DNA of 26,852 nt. Origin: JAVBOP01 sp031550405 (lineage in GTDB: Bacteria > Bacteroidota > Ignavibacteria > Kapaibacteriales > UBA2268). This document shows, piece after piece, positions 25,164 through 26,852 of this stretch (its first letter is position 1; the number at the start of each line of letters is the position of its first letter). Location of the stretch: assembly GCA_031550405.1 (NCBI GenBank), contig JAVBOP010000156.1, forward strand, positions 1-26,852, given 5' to 3'. Below the pieces are notes generated by a model. The model searched no databases. It was given only the letters and a program-made list of their open reading frames with translations, and had not been told where the DNA came from. Both the position numbers and the translations under genes were made by a program.

Positions 25164-26327
25164 TTAATCTCCCAATTGTATTTTATTAATTTGTAGAATA
25201 TTGTTACTGATTATCTCAACACTCATAATATTAGAAAAATCAGAAAAAAAATATTTTTTCTTATCTGGAATCTTATTTAATGAAAATGTTTTTATAAAAT
25301 TTCCTTCTTTTATAGTAGTATCATATAATAAATATGAGAATTCACGGTACATATTTTTTATATCATGTCCAGTTATAAATATTTTTAATCTATCAGTTCC
25401 TGTTAAATTTATATCTAATTTGGATTGTTTTGTTGGCATATGACATGGAAATTCATATTTATACTTATATTTGCAATTTAATAAATCTTGAATTTCTTTA
25501 CAACAAAGAATATAATTATTCCGTGCATATTTTGCGTCATCTAAAATAAATTGATAATGATATTTGCTTCCTTGACTTACAGAATCCGTTCCAATATCAT
25601 ATAGAAATGGTAATGATAGATCTTTTAGTTTTGAAATAAATTTCCAATTCGAATCTGATAGAAAGAAATCATTGTTTTTTTTATAATCTTTATTTTCATA
25701 TAAATAAAAATCAGAAAAATTTATATTCTCATTAGAGTACATAGATAAATTAATATAATAATCTTCATCTTCAATTAATTCTCTAAACTTGTATGTAATA
25801 AATTTATAAACGATAAAAGTATCTTTATTTACAATAATTTCATTATAAAAATCATCATAAAGTTTCCAATTTGATGTATAGCTTGATAACTTATTATAAA
25901 CATTAATTTTTTTCTTAGGAATAATAAGAAAGAAAGATGCTTCTATATCATAATCATACTCTACATAAATATTATCTGTATCACTAACTTTAATATCATT
26001 AAAAATAAGTGCTTTATCAAAGGTTATATTGGTTTTTGTTGTGAAAGATTTTATTTCATAAGGCTTATTTACCAATAATATATTTTTTTCTAAATAAAAA
26101 GCATGTTCTTCTTTCCTTAAACGATAATCATTGCCGTAATCAAAAATCATATACATCGGTTCATTAGAATATCCAAAGACATACTCATTCTCCATTTTAT
26201 AAACTCCTATATCTTCAGCAACTCTACAGTTTGTTGTTATATGATTATCAGCTGCATAAATTGACACCGTATAGAACATAGCTATAATTATCATAGTTAT
26301 AAATCTACTATTAATATTTTTTTTCAT
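25164..26327 (-). CDS. Exported protein of unknown function
   Basis: I do not recognise this 387-residue protein. It starts with a signal peptide (about 1-25, MKKNINSRFITMIIIAMFYTV, cut after IYA). The mature part is rich in Tyr, Asn, Asp, Lys and Ile with alternating beta-like strands and no T9SS sorting domain or lipobox. It contains a CC pair and a few scattered cysteines (for example ILCCKEIQDLLNCKYKY). The start has AAGGAA overlapping the stop codon of the metallopeptidase gene five bases upstream, so the two are surely co-transcribed and probably translationally coupled. Base composition is visibly more AT-rich than in the genes to its left, which points to an acquired accessory pair. 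Confidence 0.7.
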   Translation of the reverse strand: MKKNINSRFITMIIIAMFYTVSIYAADNHITTNCRVAEDIGVYKMENEYVFGYSNEPMYMIFDYGNDYRLRKEEHAFYLEKNILLVNKPYEIKSFTTKTNITFDKALIFNDIKVSDTDNIYVEYDYDIEASFFLIIPKKKINVYNKLSSYTSNWKLYDDFYNEIIVNKDTFIVYKFITYKFRELIEDEDYYINLSMYSNENINFSDFYLYENKDYKKNNDFFLSDSNWKFISKLKDLSLPFLYDIGTDSVSQGSKYHYQFILDDAKYARNNYILCCKEIQDLLNCKYKYKYEFPCHMPTKQSKLDINLTGTDRLKIFITGHDIKNMYREFSYLLYDTTIKEGNFIKTFSLNKIPDKKKYFFSDFSNIMSVEIISNNILQINKIQLGD

Positions 26328-26332
26328 CTTTT

Positions 26333-26852
26333 TTAATTCCTTAATTTATACAATAAACATCCTGGTGCTTCTCCACATATAAATTGATAATCCAATTTTT
26401 CATTTTTTTGGATATCCTGTAGTCGCATACTTCCAATTGTTTCATATCCTAATTTTTTAAATGTTTCTGCATCAATTTTTGAAATATTGGGTTCAATTTG
26501 CCTTAATTTCTTAATAATATCATAACCAAAATCTTTATGTTCTAATAATCTCTTGACATTATTTAAACATTCAATATATAAATCACTATCGCTTAGTTGA
26601 CTTTTTATATTATTTTTCTCTAAATATTTTTCCGCGAAATATTCAGATATTCCTTCATTGAATGGTTCAAAATGTCTTTGTATATTATTTTGATCGTTCA
26701 CTTCACCATTTGAAGAAAACACATGTGCTATTTCATGTGCTAATACATATAGAAAATAATCATAATCTATACAAAAATTATCATTATTATTATCACATTT
26801 TATATATTTTAGTTTTATAACTATTTTATGTAATTTATTTTTAATGATGAAA
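26333..26852 (-). CDS. Zinc metallopeptidase with HEIAH motif (5' end outside window)
   Basis: The minus-strand frame stays open from the window's right edge to TAA at 26333. A GTG at 26722 is only an internal codon, and reading upstream of it reveals YFLYVLAHEIAHVFSSNGE. HEIAH is the zinc-binding HExxH motif. The segment FNEGISEYFAEKY about 25 residues later supplies a likely third-ligand glutamate, the gluzincin arrangement. About 172 residues are visible; the C-terminal part (SMRLQDIQKNEKLDYQF) is unfamiliar. No signal sequence can be judged because the start is missing. It is followed after 5 bp by the unknown exported protein. The family cannot be named and substrates are unknown. Confidence 0.7.
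   Translation of the reverse strand, partial: FIIKNKLHKIVIKLKYIKCDNNNDNFCIDYDYFLYVLAHEIAHVFSSNGEVNDQNNIQRHFEPFNEGISEYFAEKYLEKNNIKSQLSDSDLYIECLNNVKRLLEHKDFGYDIIKKLRQIEPNISKIDAETFKKLGYETIGSMRLQDIQKNEKLDYQFICGEAPGCLLYKLRN

Noticed and set aside
26333..26722. A complete 129-residue protein starting at GTG 26722
   Set aside because: The frame continues upstream to the window edge and includes the HEIAH zinc motif, so the GTG is an internal valine codon and the gene is truncated by the window.
1..26852. CRISPR array, prophage or toxin-antitoxin system
   Set aside because: No regularly spaced repeats, phage structural genes, integrase or paired small toxin/antitoxin genes were found on either strand.

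Overview
The window looks like a chromosomal segment of an AT-rich, Gram-negative member of the Bacteroidota/FCB group. The evidence is a lipid A gene (lpxB), several beta-barrel or periplasmic proteins, a PorV/PorQ-type outer-membrane protein and two large secreted proteins ending in type IX secretion (Por) sorting domains. Candidate promoters follow the group's TTG-N20-TAnnTTTG style. A lineage near Ignavibacteria/Kapabacteria is possible, but I cannot prove it from the sequence alone.

Layout, left to right. (1) The tail of a histidine-kinase-like gene overlaps lpxB on the + strand. (2) A secreted M28 aminopeptidase (-) is flanked by two copies of a 38-bp direct repeat. Beside the downstream copy lie a leader-like mini-ORF and a zinc-ribbon-like remnant. 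(3) A structured non-coding stretch (3750-4206) follows. (4) A long minus-strand series of housekeeping and stress genes runs lon, HDOD protein, ogg-type DNA glycosylase, rseP, pyrH, YdeI-like gene. (5) Further minus-strand genes encode a PH-like membrane protein, gamma-carbonic anhydrase, a small beta-barrel, a GIN-domain lipoprotein and a thiolase. (6) A 555-bp divergent intergenic region carries a REP/MITE-like double hairpin and operator-like palindromes. (7) On the + strand come P5C dehydrogenase (rocA), a terminator, then a tight three-gene unit: thiN, lolA-like and a degenerate histidine kinase. (8) On the - strand come a PorQ-like protein and a 1194-residue PNGase F-related secreted protein. 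(9) At the right edge is a markedly AT-richer pair: an unknown secreted protein and an HEIAH zinc metallopeptidase whose 5' end is cut by the window.

Functional links. The PorQ-like protein and two T9SS cargo proteins (M28 peptidase, PNGase F-like protein) fit a lifestyle of degrading extracellular glycoprotein or protein, with thiolase and P5C dehydrogenase able to serve catabolism of the products. Lon, RseP and the LolA-like protein belong to protein quality control and envelope homeostasis. The least ordinary items are the PNGase F fold split by a roughly 560-residue insertion, the kinase-like protein lacking both its phospho-accepting His and its Mg-binding Asn, an exact 18-mer found in three intergenic spots, the duplicated leader region around the M28 gene, and the AT-rich metallopeptidase pair. 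I saw no CRISPR array, tRNA, rRNA, intact transposon or clear defence system.
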